DNA of 64,000 bases from Pomphorhynchus laevis (GCA_012934845.2 WNNJ02003619.1:124001-188000); one strand, 5' to 3'. Numbered from the stretch's first letter, positions 1-11,289 are shown. Numbers and translations: made by a program. Notes: a model not told the origin generated them from the letters alone.

Positions 1-264
1 AAATTCACAAAAGATTCGATCAATCACGTCGTCGTGTGAAAGTTGTTGTCGGATAAAACCGCGTTTCTATAAGACATCATAATAGTTTTATTTAGTAAAG
101 TCGGCAACGCCAATAAAACATTATTTGTTGATTTTAAGAGAGTAATGCCTAGATTATTCTTAAAATGCACGTACATATTCACAACTATTGACATGCATAG
201 TAGATATTTCTTCACACTTCCTGTCCTTGATATATGCACTCAACAGCCATTATATGCCTAGATA
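1..264. other. AT-rich DNA with no recognised gene
   Basis: I see no coding similarity, RNA gene or repeat in this opening stretch. It leads directly into a Gypsy integrase-like scrap. Confidence 0.4.
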
Positions 265-395
265 TAGTATGGCCTTATGTCAATGTTCACTTTGTTTCAA
301 TCCGATCAAGGATCAGCATTTCAATCAATGGAATTTAAAGAATTGGTACAAAATTATCGAATCATAGCAATCCAGACTCCTGTTTTCAGAACATA
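265..395 (+). mobile_element. Gypsy integrase fossil fragment
   Basis: A short plus-strand translation reads like the middle of a Gypsy-group integrase core, with the pattern QSDQGSAF followed by MEFKEL. In this family the pattern surrounds the second catalytic Asp, in a motif of the form HSDQGxxF. Only this scrap is present, so it is an old fossil. The neighbouring L2-like fragment begins right after it. The family assignment rests on one motif, so confidence is moderate. Confidence 0.5.
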
Positions 396-416
396 TATTT
401 TCTAGAATCATAGTAA
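374..416 (+). repeat. Direct repeat flanking the L2-like fragment (copy 1)
   Basis: This segment and 754-798 share the pattern AGACYCCTGYTTTCAGAMCA followed by a similar AT-rich stretch ending near ATCATAGT. The LINE fragment lies exactly between them. Several mismatches show the insertion is not recent. Confidence 0.6.
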
Positions 417-420
417 ATTT

Positions 421-753
421 TCGTCTAATCGCAGTCGGCTCTCTATTTTTCATCAACCTTCCTTTCTTAGACGACACTCGCCCCACCTCGCTATCGCTGC
501 GTTCTCGTCATATCCTCTTACTCCACGTTCCCAATTACTCCAACAACTACGGTATCCGATCCTTCCTCGTCGCCACCCCACTCGCCTGGAATTAACTCCC
601 TCTTGACGTCCGCCGCGCCCCCTCCTTTATCACATTCAAACACCTCCTCCGTCCACACCTTCCCGACACATGATTTACATTTTTGTTTGTTGTGGTCATG
701 TAAGCGTGCGCTGGCACGCATTTGCCACGTTAAAATAATTCTCTTTTTAAGTA
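421..753 (+). mobile_element. L2-like LINE 3' end fragment
   Basis: The plus-strand translation matches the C-terminus of the L2-like reverse transcriptase at 35-39 kb: LPFLDDTRP, SLRSRHILLLHVPNYS, GIRSFLVATPLAWN. It then runs into the same 3' tail (TGTAAGCG, GCACGCATTTGCCACGTTAAA) that ends the copies at 39.4 kb and 57.6 kb. Only the last part of the element is present, as expected for target-primed reverse transcription that stopped early. It is flanked by similar ~43-bp direct repeats at 374-416 and 754-798, which look like a long, now diverged target-site duplication. Confidence 0.8.
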
Positions 754-798
754 AGACCCCTGCTTTCAGACCATATATTTTTCTTGAATCATAGTTTA
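754..798 (+). repeat. Direct repeat flanking the L2-like fragment (copy 2)
   Basis: Partner of 374-416; see that entry. This copy follows the LINE 3' tail directly. Confidence 0.6.
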
Positions 799-799
799 C

Positions 800-1400
800 T
801 TGTATATGATTTCGAACATCAACCCACATTATATAATATCATTATGCAACATCAACCAACAATGTAAGTCGATAATAGTACCTAAAAATTATATTTTCTA
901 TATTGTATTATATTTGTAAAATTAAAAATATGGATTTTATATTTTAATTAATCAACCAAAATGGATGAGAAGTAAGCATAAATATTTAGCTTTAAATGAA
1001 TTTGAGCATCTATTATTTCACAATACAATTCGACAACCTAACTTGAATTGCCATATTTATGAATAATTAATAATTTGCTTTTTTCAATAGGCCAAGAATA
1101 TATGATGATTTATCGACATATACACTTTGCTAGAAAATGATTCATAACATTTAAAACTTCAAAATATTAATCGAACATAAACTTGAAAATTATTCTTGAT
1201 TCATTGTCATATATTAGCATAATTGAAAATAATGTTTTACCTATTGGTGTACTGAGAAAACAGGGTCGTTATTTAAACATCTAAAATACAATAATATATT
1301 ATAAATATCACCTCACCATGCAAGTCCAGAATACCAGGTAACATTGTATTGCAGATATAGTGTTGATCTTATTTCACGTGATGGTATCTGTTCTCTTGCC
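800..1400. other. AT-rich spacer, nothing recognised
   Basis: No reading frame with recognisable similarity, no array and no strong hairpin was seen here. Confidence 0.4.
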
Positions 1401-1403
1401 TTT

Positions 1404-1571
1404 TCATAAAGACAAAAGTTGATTGTTGCTTCGACAATCGTCATGCTTTATCCTCGTTGATTGTGGGTCGTCCATTTGCCGCATCGAATTTTCCTCTTTC
1501 ACTTTCGTCGATTGGGTCGATGTTATCATAACTGTCTGTGATGCGATGTTTTCTTCTTGTGTCTTTGGCAT
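1404..1571 (-). CDS. Small unrecognised reading frame (55 aa)
   Basis: A minus-strand frame starts MPKTQEENIASQTV and ends NNQLLSL. It is hydrophilic, rich in Gln, Ser and Thr, and has less AT-biased codons than its surroundings. It lies just beyond the 3' end of the left arm of the Penelope-like inverted repeat, where a following tandem copy would begin its 5' region, so it could be the start of a Penelope-like or LINE reading frame. I recognise no domain. It may also be chance. Confidence 0.2.
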   Translation of the reverse strand: MPKTQEENIASQTVMITSTQSTKVKEENSMRQMDDPQSTRIKHDDCRSNNQLLSL

Positions 1572-1724
1572 GTAATTACTCTTGTTGATTAATGAACGAT
1601 AAATTCAACGTCATGTACTACAAGTTATGTTTTTGATTTTGCATGCTTTGTCGAGAAAGTTGAACCTGACGTTTTGTTAAATATTTGTGGATATGGCGCT
1701 AGATAGTTTGTATATATAGAAATT

Positions 1725-2230
1725 TTATATTTGAACACCGGAAAAAGAAGAAATATTTATTATTCAATTAATTGATGCTTTCGGCAAAATGCCTTCCTCA
1801 GCAATTGTTTAAAACTGTTCAATACTCATGCGTTTTTTATATTTACGGTAAATGACATATGTGAAATGTGTTAAGTGCGCTATCACACATTAATTGTCCA
1901 ATCCAACGCTGTTCGTTGTTTTTTCTTTCATTTACCGTTTTGAAACCTCAACGCAAAATTGTGACATTCATAGTGTGATCGTTGTTTTCTATTTGATGGT
2001 TTGCCGCGCCATCACGACCAATTTGCTTTGACTTTATATCGGCTCGTCTTTCGTTCATACGAACGTTAAGCTGATTTGATGTTTCACCAACATATTTTTG
2101 GTCGCACTGCATACAATGGCAAAGGTATACAACGTTTTTGGACTTGCATGTGTGGTTGTCACTCACAAATGACTTCATTCCTGTTATGGTGCTTGTGAAA
2201 TGATTTGTATTATTCATACTTGAACAACAA
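1725..2230 (-). mobile_element. Penelope-like element 3' end with C-terminal GIY-YIG nuclease (left arm)
   Basis: The minus-strand frame at 1948-2241 ends in a GIY-YIG endonuclease of Penelope type. VVYLCHCMQC is the GVVYLI-like strand, QKYVGETSNQL is the YVGxT motif, and RMNERRADI carries the Arg helix. In canonical Penelope-like elements this domain follows the reverse transcriptase and nicks the target. After the stop come about 220 bases of 3' sequence holding a hairpin framed CTGAGGA and GAAA (plus-strand 1776-1801). The reverse transcriptase itself is absent. The whole segment is repeated in inverse orientation to its right. Confidence 0.8.
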
Positions 2231-2239
2231 ATGTTGTTC

Positions 2240-2675
2240 AATTATGAATAACACAAAGTATTTTACAAGCACCAAACAGGAATGAAGTACTTTGTGAGTG
2301 ACAACCACACATGCAAGTCCAAAAACGTTGTGTACCTTTGCCATTGTATGCAGTGCGACCAACAATATGTTAGTCGCAAATGTTGGTCGACCAACATTTG
2401 TTAGTCAAATAACAAATGTATGCAATGGAGGTTTCAAAACATTAAATGAAAGAAAAAACAACGAACAACGTTGGATAACACAATAAATGTGTGATAGCGC
2501 ACTTAACACATTTCACATATGTCATTTAACGTAAATATAAAAAACGCATGAGTATTGAACAGTTTTAAACAATTGCTGAGGAAGGCATTTTGCCAAAAGC
2601 TTCAATTAATTGAAAAATAAATATTTCTTCTTTTTCCGGTGTTCAAATATAAAATTTCTATATATACGAAAGCGT
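2240..2675 (+). mobile_element. Penelope-like 3' end, inverted partner (right arm)
   Basis: This plus-strand copy mirrors 1725-2230. It shares the GIY-YIG region (HTCKSKNVV pattern, then CHCMQCD-like codons), the 3' UTR and the terminal hairpin. It is more rearranged inside the nuclease, with a small internal duplication near 2365-2410. Together the two arms form a tail-outward inverted repeat of roughly 950 bp. Inverted partial copies are common for Penelope-like elements. Confidence 0.75.
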
Positions 2676-2689
2676 GACATAGCGGATCA

Positions 2690-5242
2690 CGAAGACAGTG
2701 CTCTCTATTCACTGACTATATATATTGTATGAGATCATGAAGATCGATTGAAATCTGGACTGGTGATTCTGTGATGAATGCTTATTTATGTATTGAATAG
2801 TTGCCAGTTTACACGAGGTGACTTTCGCATTGAAAACCAGCTACAGAATCCTTCCTTCATGATATTTAATTCCATACACCCTGACTACCGACGGCCACAT
2901 TGCCACAGCCGTTTTCGTTTCGCCCGCTTTTTGCCACTTGTTGGTAGCCCCGGGCTCATCAGAAGGCTGACTACCAACTCTTCGCCTTTTGAAATTTGAC
3001 TTAGCCGAGATTCGAGCTGTTGCTCTCCGTACTTGGCTTGCGCTCTTGACTGCTAGGCTACGAATCCAGGATTATCAGATTTCTCACAGTATATGAAACC
3101 TTACATCATGATCTCCAGAAACTACATTGTCGGAGATGCTCTCTGGCATGCTTACTATGGATTGTATCGTATGAGATCATGAAGATCGATTGAAATCTGG
3201 ACTGGTGATTCTTTGATGAATGCTTATTTATGTATTGAATAGTTGCTAGTTTACACGAGGTGACTTTCGCATTGAAAACCAGCTACAGAATCCTTCCTTC
3301 ATGATATCCAATTCCATACACCCTGACTACCGACGGCCACATTGCCACAGCCGTTTTCGTTTCGCCCGCTTTTTGCCACCTGTTGGTAGCCCCGGGCTCA
3401 CAGGAATGCTGACTACCAACTCTCCGCCTTTTGAAATTTGACTTAGCCGAGATTCGAGCTGTTGCTCTCCGTACTTGGCTTGCGCTCTTGACTGCTAGGC
3501 TACGAATCCAGGATTATCGGATTTCTCACAGTATATGAAAACTTACATCATGATCTCCAGAAACTGCATTGTCCGAGATGCTCTTTGGCATGCTTATTAT
3601 AGATTGTATCGTATGAGATCATGAAGATCGATTGAAATCGGGACTGGTGATCCTTTCATGGATGCTTATTTATGTATTGAATAGTTGCTAGGTCACACGA
3701 GGTGACTTTCGCATTGAAAACCAGCTACAGAATCCTTCCTTCATGATATCCAATTCCATACACCCTGACTACTAACGGCCACATTGCCACAGCCGTTTTC
3801 GTTTCGCCCGCTTTTTGCCACTTGTTGGTAGCCGCGGGCTCATCAGAAGGCTGACTTCCAACTCTTCGCCTTTTGAAATTTGACTAAGCCGAGATTCGAG
3901 CTGTTGCTCTCCGTACTTGGCTTGCGCTCTTGACTGCTAGGCTACGAATCCAGGATTATCAGATTTCTCACAGTATATGAAACCTTACATCATGATCTCC
4001 AGAAACTGCATTGTCCGAGATGCTCTCTGGCATGCTTATTATAGATTGTATCGTATGAGATCATGAAGATCGATTGAAATCGGAACTGGTGATTCTTTGA
4101 TGAATGCTTATTTATGTATTGAATAGTTGCTAGGTCACACGAGGTGACTTTCGCATTGAAAACCAGCTAAAGAATCCTTCCTTCATGATATCCAATTCCA
4201 TACACCCTGACTACTAACTGCCACATTGCCACAGCAGTTTTCGTTTCGCCCGCTTTTTGCCACTTGTTGGTAGCCGCGGGCTCATCAGAAGGCTGACTAC
4301 CAACTCTCCGCCTTTTGAAATTTGACTTAGCCGAGATTCGAGCTCTTGCTCTTCGTACCTTGCTTGCGCTCTTGACTGCTAGGCTACAAATCCAGGATTA
4401 TCAGATTTCTCACAGTATATGAAACCTTACATCATGATCTCCAGAAATAGCATTGTCCGAGATGCTCTCTGGCATGCTTATTATAGATTGTATTGTATGA
4501 GATCATGAAGATCGATTGAAATCTGGACTGGTGATTCTTTGATGAATGCTTATTTATGTATTGAATAGTTGCTAGTTTACACGAGGTGACTTTCGCATTG
4601 AAAACCAGCTAAAGAATATTTCCTTCATGATATCCAATTCCATACACCCTGACTACTTACGGCCACATTGCCACAGCAGTTTCCGTTTCGCCCGCTTTTT
4701 GCCACTTGTTGGTAGCCCCGGGCTCATCAGAAGGCTGACTACCAACTCTCCGCCTTTTGAAATTTGACTTAGCCGAGATTCGAGCTGTTGCTCTCCGTAC
4801 TTGGCTTGCGCTCTTGACTGCTAGGCTACGAATCCAGGATTACCAGATTTCTCACAGTATATGAAAACTTACATCATGATCTCCAGAAACTGCATTGTCC
4901 GAGATGCTCTTTGGCATGCTTATTATAGATTGTATCGTATGAGATCATGAATATCGATTGAAATCGGGACTGGTGATCCTTTCATGGACGCTTATTTATG
5001 TATTGAATAGTTGCTAGGTCACACGAGATGACTTTCGCATTGAAAACCAGCTAAAGAATCCTTCATTCATGATATCCAATTCCATACACCCTGACTACTA
5101 ACTGCCACATTGCCACAGCAGTTTTCGTTTCGCCCGCTTTTTGCCACGTGTTGGTAGCCGCGGGCTCATCAGAAGGCTGACTACTAACTCTTGGTTTTTT
5201 GAAATTTGACTTAGCCGAGATTCGAGCTGTTGCTCTCCGTAC
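2690..5242 (+). repeat. 442-bp tandem array, about 5.8 copies
   Basis: The string GAGATCATGA recurs at 2731, 3173, 3615, 4057, 4499 and, with the following bases slightly changed, 4941, an exact period of 442 bp. Copies differ by scattered substitutions. Each unit has a tRNA-like internal promoter on the plus strand: an A-box-like TTAGCCGAGATTCG and, 55 bp on, a B-box-like GGCTACGAATCC. On the minus strand each unit has a CTGATGAG, stem, CGAAAC arrangement resembling a hammerhead core. A tRNA-derived SINE or satellite that became tandem is the best reading. The array breaks off abruptly at 5242. Confidence 0.9.
2906..2969 (-). ncRNA. Hammerhead-like fold in the 442-bp unit (first copy)
   Basis: On the minus strand CTGATGA (2956-2962) is followed by a stem II of GCCCG with CGGGC (2951-2955 and 2922-2926) and GAAA (2918-2921). 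Stem I can form between CAGCCTT (2963-2969) and AACGGCTG (2906-2913) with one bulged C. These match the hammerhead layout C3-U4-G5-A6-N7-G8-A9, stem II, G12-A13-A14. The base that should be U16.1 before the cleavage site is A, in keeping with an inactive relic, and loop II is long. Other units keep most of this, with base changes in stem I. Confidence 0.4.
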
Positions 5243-5289
5243 TAGATAATAAACAGTATATTATCTTGATATTAAACAGTATATTATCA

Positions 5290-6425
5290 ATGTTGGTATC
5301 CAACACTTACTTTGAGCGCTGGTTCTATCGTACTCAAAACGTATAAATCCATTGCGAAACATATTGAAGCTTTCCCTAGACAGCAACGCAGTAAATGTCT
5401 TCGTTGTCTTAATTGTTCGAATTTCGATGACAAATGTCACCTCTACATCTCATAAACACAAAATTACCCCAACAGTGGTAATCGTTAATCGCTCATATTA
5501 ATGCACGAATTTTTTCTTCTATCACGTTGATGTGATACAACCATATTCAAGTCTTATAATTCATTTCCAGAATAAATTACCATCCCTTATCTGTAGAATG
5601 TGCTACCATCACGAAATTTGAGCCACCAACGATAATTTACTACTTGCCCGAAGACAGTCGGCTAATCGCACCAAAATCGCGACGCAGAAATCCACAAGAA
5701 AACAATTTTATTAAACCTGAAATATACAGGCTACTTCAAGATGATATTATTGAACCAAGCAAATCTCTATAGTGTGTCTAAGTAGCCGTCGTAAATAATC
5801 AGTCTAAAAATAAATGAATGGTGATCGACTACTCTTCTACGATTAACGGATTTACCTTTCTGAATGTGTTCCCGTTTCCTCGTGTTGACGATCTGATTCA
5901 TCGATTTTCACTCTATAGGGTATTCAGTTGATTCTACTCAAAAGGTGCGTATTATCAAATACCGCTTTAGTCTGTAGAACGCCATTATACAGGTTTGGAA
6001 GCAAATGGACAATTATTCCGATTTAAACCACTTCTCGTTGGCATCACGATCGCCGTCGCAATGTTTCAACGTTTTATCATGAATATAATTAACACCAAAA
6101 ATCTAGAAGACACATATTTATAACTGGACCACTTCGTAATTGGATCACAATATTCTAAATACAACTAGTTAAAGGTCAGTTGCTTCTTAATCGCATGCAA
6201 CAAGTATGCAAGTTCACTTAATCGCACAAAGAGCACGATCGGTACTTCAAATAGCAGGTTATTGGATAGAATAAAACAACAAAATTTACAAGTTCCATCC
6301 GATTCCAAGTCACTCCAACGATGGCTTAGTTTCTTCGCTTACTATGAGCGTTGGATCCCATCGTACCCAAAACGTACAAATCCATTGCGAAACATCTTGA
6401 AGTTTCCCCTAGACAGTAATATCAT
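5290..6425 (+). mobile_element. Gypsy reverse transcriptase fossil
   Basis: Plus-strand codons resemble Gypsy pol. There is an NNFIKPEIYRLLQDDIIEPS-like entry to the reverse transcriptase, then MVIDYSSTING and FPFPRVDDLI, then TGLEANGQLFRFKPL, and finally the connection region (RWLSFFAYYERWIPSYPK). A second copy of the last region lies at about 5300-5400. The element is a fossil, badly broken in many places, and no LTR was recognised. It is clearly old compared with the Gypsy fossil at 55-57 kb. Confidence 0.7.
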
Positions 6426-6429
6426 CATG

Positions 6430-7020
6430 TTTAGTTAGATTGAAAAATTATGCTTTACTGTTGAATATTTTCAAAATTTAAAATATTGATTTCAGTTGGA
6501 AAAAGATGTTGTGACCGCAAGTGCATTGAAAATAATTTCGAAAATCTATTACTTCAAAATAAAGTCGAAAATATAACTTTAAAATTTTTATGATGTATTG
6601 TTACATGTTTGCATAATTTAAAATATGGCTTGCAATTTTTAATTAGTAATAAACTAAGGATGGTGTTTTGACATGCACAATTTGTTTCAGAATGATTTCC
6701 AGCGTATAACTTCAAAATATAACTTAAATTGATTGGAACGTCAATTTATTTTTTCCTAAGCTAACATTAGGTAAACTGTTTAATTAATAGCAAAAGAATA
6801 AAACAACATTTACATTTTTAAAAAGTGCTGTCGTCCATCATTTTCCAGCTGTAAATCAAAAGTGATTTATTCCGAAAATACATTTTCGGAATAAATACTT
6901 TAAATCGAAAATACAATAAATCCAATAAAATCCGATCAATAATAAATAATATAATTACTAAAATAATATACTTTATATATTAATATATATTATTATATTA
7001 TTTTGTATTAAAATAATATA
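6430..7020. other. AT-rich spacer with a strong hairpin
   Basis: No gene is seen. At 6865-6896 lies a hairpin with 15-bp perfect arms (ATTTATTCCGAAAAT) and a 2-base loop. Confidence 0.5.
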
Positions 7021-7029
7021 CATTATAAT

Positions 7030-7345
7030 CTAATTTTATCAGAATAAATACGTCATTAGCATGCATTTAGCACTGCTACTATGTTGAGTTTAGAAATAGT
7101 AGGGGGTTGAAACCTGATAACATAGCAGCTCCTACTGATGACCTCTATTCTTTATTCTGACACATCGTCTGTTATTTGTTAGTCTATTCATAAAAATGAC
7201 TTTTATTTAACATTTCAAATTTGAATTTTAATTTGATATAAATATAAATTGTATAAAATCTTATATAATTATTTAATATTTGTATTTATGTTTGAGTTAA
7301 ATATAGTATAAAATACTTAGACTCGATTATCTCATATGATTTGTA
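7030..7345 (+). mobile_element. Naiad-type Penelope-like 3' domain (copy A)
   Basis: This is a copy of the 3' region that follows the reverse transcriptase at 43.2-43.5 kb. Shared landmarks in order are AAATACGTCATTAGCATG, CTGCTA..ATG, GAAACCTGATA, CATAGCAG, CTGATGACCTCT, TTATTCTGA, and finally an end near ACTTAGACTCGATTATCTCA. No coding part is attached. Copy A is more diverged than D and E but keeps the CTGCTAC.ATG and CATAGCAG pairing partners. Confidence 0.7.
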
Positions 7346-7349
7346 GAAC

Positions 7350-8710
7350 GAGAGCCATTCTTTTTCTTACATAATACATAAACACTATTTTTTGCATAAG
7401 AAACAAACTAATTTAGTTTCTAAAATTAATCGTACTATAATTTATATTTGAATTATAAATATCATAAATATTTATAATATCATCTTATCATCCATATTTG
7501 TAATAAAAAATTAGCTTTCTAGTTGAACGCTAATCAACTGGAATGCTAAGCACAACTTGTACGGCTTTTACGAAGCTCGGTTACATAGTTGAATAGAGTC
7601 GTAGGAAAGTATTTTCTAACTATTCAGATTCAAATATTACAATCTAATTTACTATAACAATTTGTAACTAAGAAGTAGGGTAGATTCATGGATATTTTCA
7701 TCAAAATTGTTATGAATTCGTTATATACTTACTGTATATAATATATTTGTGAATACAAATACTGCAAAATAACATCAATTTACAATTTTTTATAAAATGT
7801 ATATTTTAAATATTGAATAAAGTGTATTTTTAATTTTTCCATTTATATCTGACTTATTAAATTAGAAATTATGTCGAAGACAGTAAATTCCATATTACAT
7901 TACGTCATGTTTATTTGCTAACATGATCATAATTGTAGAACAACTCATTTTTAAGTTATTTTTTTGTAAATCTATATATAAAAGCACTCTATTCGCCGGT
8001 AGTCACAACATTTGATTTAGACACTTCACAAATAGAGTATGTGAAATTTAAAATAGCCTATACAGCATTTCATCATTTGTTTCATTTTAGCACACATATC
8101 GTTATGCAGACAAATGTACATGTTTATTAGCAAAAACGTGTATAGTGAGAGAATGATTCACACAAATTTAATTTTTACATATAAACGTAAAAAGATCTAA
8201 AGCATTTGAATTTTTTGTACAACTTAACAACTGCATAATGATAGCGATTTGTAAGTAACGTTCGTTCTTATTTTAAAAGATGTATGTTTAAAGCTAGCAA
8301 GTAATTTTTATCCATACATTCGAAATGCATTAAATTTATAAATTAAATAAGTGTCCTGCTAATGTTTTACGCTGTCAAATATATCTTAAAAATCTTCTTT
8401 ATCAATGCGTAAATAGCTTATTTAGAAACTATCTGATTTCTATGCGATTTATATACATCCGACAAAAGCATGTATTAATGCGTTGTGTTGGGCTGTTCCA
8501 TGTATATCTATATCAATATATATCCATATGGATTTATACAATTGAAGGAGGAACGATCATCATTATTAAATCGCAAGTTTCATCAGCAGTGGTTGAGGTT
8601 ATGTCATAGAAAACGATTAAACACATTTAACAAACTGTAAAGTCAGTTTGGTGAATTTCAGTTATTTTGAATCAAAATATTAATTTAATAACGTTGATTA
8701 CTTATGTTTC
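7350..8710. other. AT-rich spacer, nothing recognised
   Basis: I found no similarity to any element or gene here and no tandem array. Confidence 0.4.
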
Positions 8711-8711
8711 A

Positions 8712-8745
8712 ATTATTTCATTATTCAAACGAATAATGAAATAAT
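8712..8745. repeat. Perfect hairpin, 15-bp arms
   Basis: Arms 8712-8726 and 8731-8745 (ATTATTTCATTATTC and its reverse complement) with loop AAAC. Confidence 0.9.
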
Positions 8746-8875
8746 GCTATGCAAAGCAACGTATTTGGTTCCCTCGATAAGAGGCTTATCATTTGAAAGT
8801 AGAATTCACTTGCTAGGCGTTACATCAATAGAAAAGTCTCTATTAATATCAGACTTGATGATGACATGGGCAGCC
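8735..8875 (+). pseudogene. CR1-like LINE, reverse transcriptase C-terminal scrap
   Basis: The plus-strand translation KATYLVPSIRGLSFESRIHL followed by LGVTSIEKSLLISDLMMTW fits the conserved C-terminal block of CR1-type reverse transcriptases. Compare ATKLAPTLASLPYEDRLRSL in LINE A and ATHLVPATRSIPYPVRLDTL in LINE C. Only about 45 codons remain. Palindromes lie directly on both sides (8712-8745 and 8911-8945). Confidence 0.65.
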
Positions 8876-8910
8876 GGAAATTGTCGTGATCATCCTTTGA
8901 CAGATCATCC

Positions 8911-8945
8911 TTATACTTATTTAAGTATTACTTAAATAAGTATAA
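8911..8945. repeat. Perfect hairpin, 17-bp arms
   Basis: Arms 8911-8927 and 8929-8945 separated by one base. A further 18-bp perfect palindrome (ATAACTTATATAAGTTAT) follows within about 40 bases. Confidence 0.9.
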
Positions 8946-8949
8946 CTTA

Positions 8950-10420
8950 TAAAAGTATAACTTATATAAGTTATAAGTTATTATTAAATGCATATAAGAC
9001 ACCATTAATTGCTTAAGTGAAAAAATTGAATGCAAAATTAATGGTTTAGTTCATAAGTGACGAGGTATAAATATTAGAACGTTTGTGTTCTAAACTACAA
9101 TTCAATTGGTTTCAAAACACTTATAAAGGCAATAATGCTTTGCATAATTCATGAGTTTTTGTATTCAAAATATATATTTATATATCGTCTATAAGAAATT
9201 ACACTAATTGGTGAAAATTTCAATTTAAAGAAGTGTGATGATAATTGATTTATTGTCTAATATAAAAAGTTATCAATTATTCATTTTGAATTTACATATA
9301 ATTAATTAAAATTAAAAATAATAACTTAAATGATCGAATATACTATTAATTTGAGCACACAAAATAATTAATTAATGCTCCCAAAATATTTGTAAGGGAT
9401 ATCAAGGAAAACCTGGAAATATGTTAATATCTTGACTTTATTGTGTTTAAATTTAATCAACTAACTAAATGGATTACCACATAATGAGTTATAGTCTCAC
9501 CCCATGTGTTAGCAAAATCAGATATCAAATTTTACAAACTACATTGTGAATAAATTTGCGCATGCAAATGTATTTTACCGAAACTAAGCCATTTTTATTA
9601 AAAAAATAAATTTCAAAGGTTAGCAATATATTAATGCATAAATTTTTATTGTAATTCGTGTTAAAGTTCTTTTATATCTAAGAGTCCATTAAATATAATG
9701 GACTGTAAGTCCATTAAATATACGGTTTTTTAATATAAAAAATTCACTCATTGAATACAATTGAAATTTTTAAATGTTTTTATAATGTATACTTTATCGA
9801 TGTATCTTATTTACATTATTTCTCAATGAATATTTCGAAAGGGTTATATATTTCCTTTGAAAATTACTACTCCTTGCATAATGTACTTTACGGTTTAATT
9901 AAATACGTTCGTATAGACTATCACTGTAAAACACAAGTGTTCTATTGTTAATCGTTTTCTGTGTTCATTTACAATACAATTAAAGTCATTGCTTAAAGTA
10001 GTTGGATACAATTTATAAAACAGTAGATAGAATTTATCTTTAAATTTAAGTCGTAATTTGACTCTATTTGATTTTCAATTTATCGTAATATTTTTGTATT
10101 AAGATAATTTCAAAATAATCTTCGTCATTCTTTGCATCATCGTGTGGCCCACATATGGGTAGGTTTATTAACATTAACTCTTTATAATTTAATTATTTAA
10201 GTAAATTTTTTATTTCTCGAAGAATGGTTTATTGTGGTTTTTGATGTTTCTAAAATTCAAAAACATTTTAAATACAATGATTATATTAATAAAAGTTATT
10301 AATTAATACAATTTATACAGTTATAAAATCATGTTATAGTCTTAAAGTTTCGCTGATCTAATTTAGGAAACATGTTATCTTGTACTGAACAGAACACATC
10401 AATAATTTTTTAGAACCAAT
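8950..10420. other. AT-rich spacer, nothing recognised
   Basis: Short open frames here have no recognisable similarity. A small stem (AGTCCATT with AATGGACT) with an extra direct copy is at about 9685-9720. Confidence 0.4.
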
Positions 10421-10429
10421 TTTCTTCTC

Positions 10430-10520
10430 AGATTTGGGATGTTTCTTTCTTCCAGATTTTGTAGCTTTCTTTTAACTTGATAAAGCAATGATAAAGCCGA
10501 ATTCAAATTTAAATACGAAA
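10430..10520 (+). repeat. ~95-bp dispersed repeat (copy 1)
   Basis: This segment (TTTGGGATGTTTCTTTCTTCC and following) recurs in the same orientation at about 11153-11245 with roughly 15% differences. Copy 2 is the N-terminal part of the minus-strand frame at 10888-11289, so copy 1 may be a scrap of the same LINE. Confidence 0.6.
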
Positions 10521-10887
10521 ATATGAACTAACTAAACTTTCAATACATTGTCAATTGAACATTTAATGTGACCTGATATATCTTGTCTTTAAAAAGGACC
10601 GATCATAAGCATTACATTTTCAGGGTAATAATTCTCAATCTTCTGCTGTACTTTTAAAAAATTATTTTGTCCATATTAATAAAGGCAACTATCAATTGAC
10701 ACGCTATTTTACCAATTAAATTAATTTAAAAATACGAGAAATGAATAGTTCGCGTAATACTTATCACAAAGTTGTTTCTTTAGTCTTAAATACTTTGCCC
10801 ATTAGTTTGTAAAAAGGTAGCACAAGGTTAATGAAGTCTTCTTATTTTTCTTTAGCGTTTCTACCGTGTAGGAACGGGGTCCGCTGC

Positions 10888-11289
10888 TTATGAAAGTTGC
10901 CTCAATTTGGTTTTATCGAGTGCGTCTTTGGTATCCAAACTAATACCCATCAAATCTTTACTTATAATGACCATCCATGGCAATTTGGGTCTTCCTATCG
11001 GTCGTTTTTCATCCACTATCACCGTGATTGATATTATTATTTGATGGTCAACAAGGTTAGCCATTAAACTCCGCCATGGCCGGTACCATGCCCGTGCTAA
11101 GAAATGAGGAGAGTTGGCGATAGACTTTATGGCAAGCCATAAAGTCAATCCAAATTTGGGATGTTTCTTTCTTCCAAATTTCGTAACTTTCTTCTTACTT
11201 GATAAAATGGTAAAGCCAAATTCAAAATTAAATACGAAAATTAACAAATATGTTAACTGAGTTCCGGTATATAAACCTACTCGGTTCAT
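10888..11289 (-). pseudogene. LINE C-terminal tail (RTE-like), decayed
   Basis: The 133-codon frame ends RPIGRPKLPWMVIISKDLMG, then DTKDALDKTKLRQL. That resembles the tail of RTE- and related LINE polyproteins (GRPKxRWxDxI, then a Asp/Lys/Trp-rich helix such as DRxxWR). The N-terminal half, rich in Phe and Lys, is not typical and may be a read-through of flanking sequence. There is no sign of an independent gene. The clade is uncertain. Confidence 0.45.

Noticed and set aside
518-829. 103-codon minus-strand gene
   Set aside because: It is the antisense shadow of the L2-like 3' end, whose plus-strand codons are recognisable.
2690-5242. Array of tRNA genes
   Set aside because: Only A-box-like and B-box-like sequences are present. 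No cloverleaf with paired acceptor and anticodon arms could be drawn.
8744-8935. Small host gene
   Set aside because: The residues match the C-terminal block of CR1-type reverse transcriptases.
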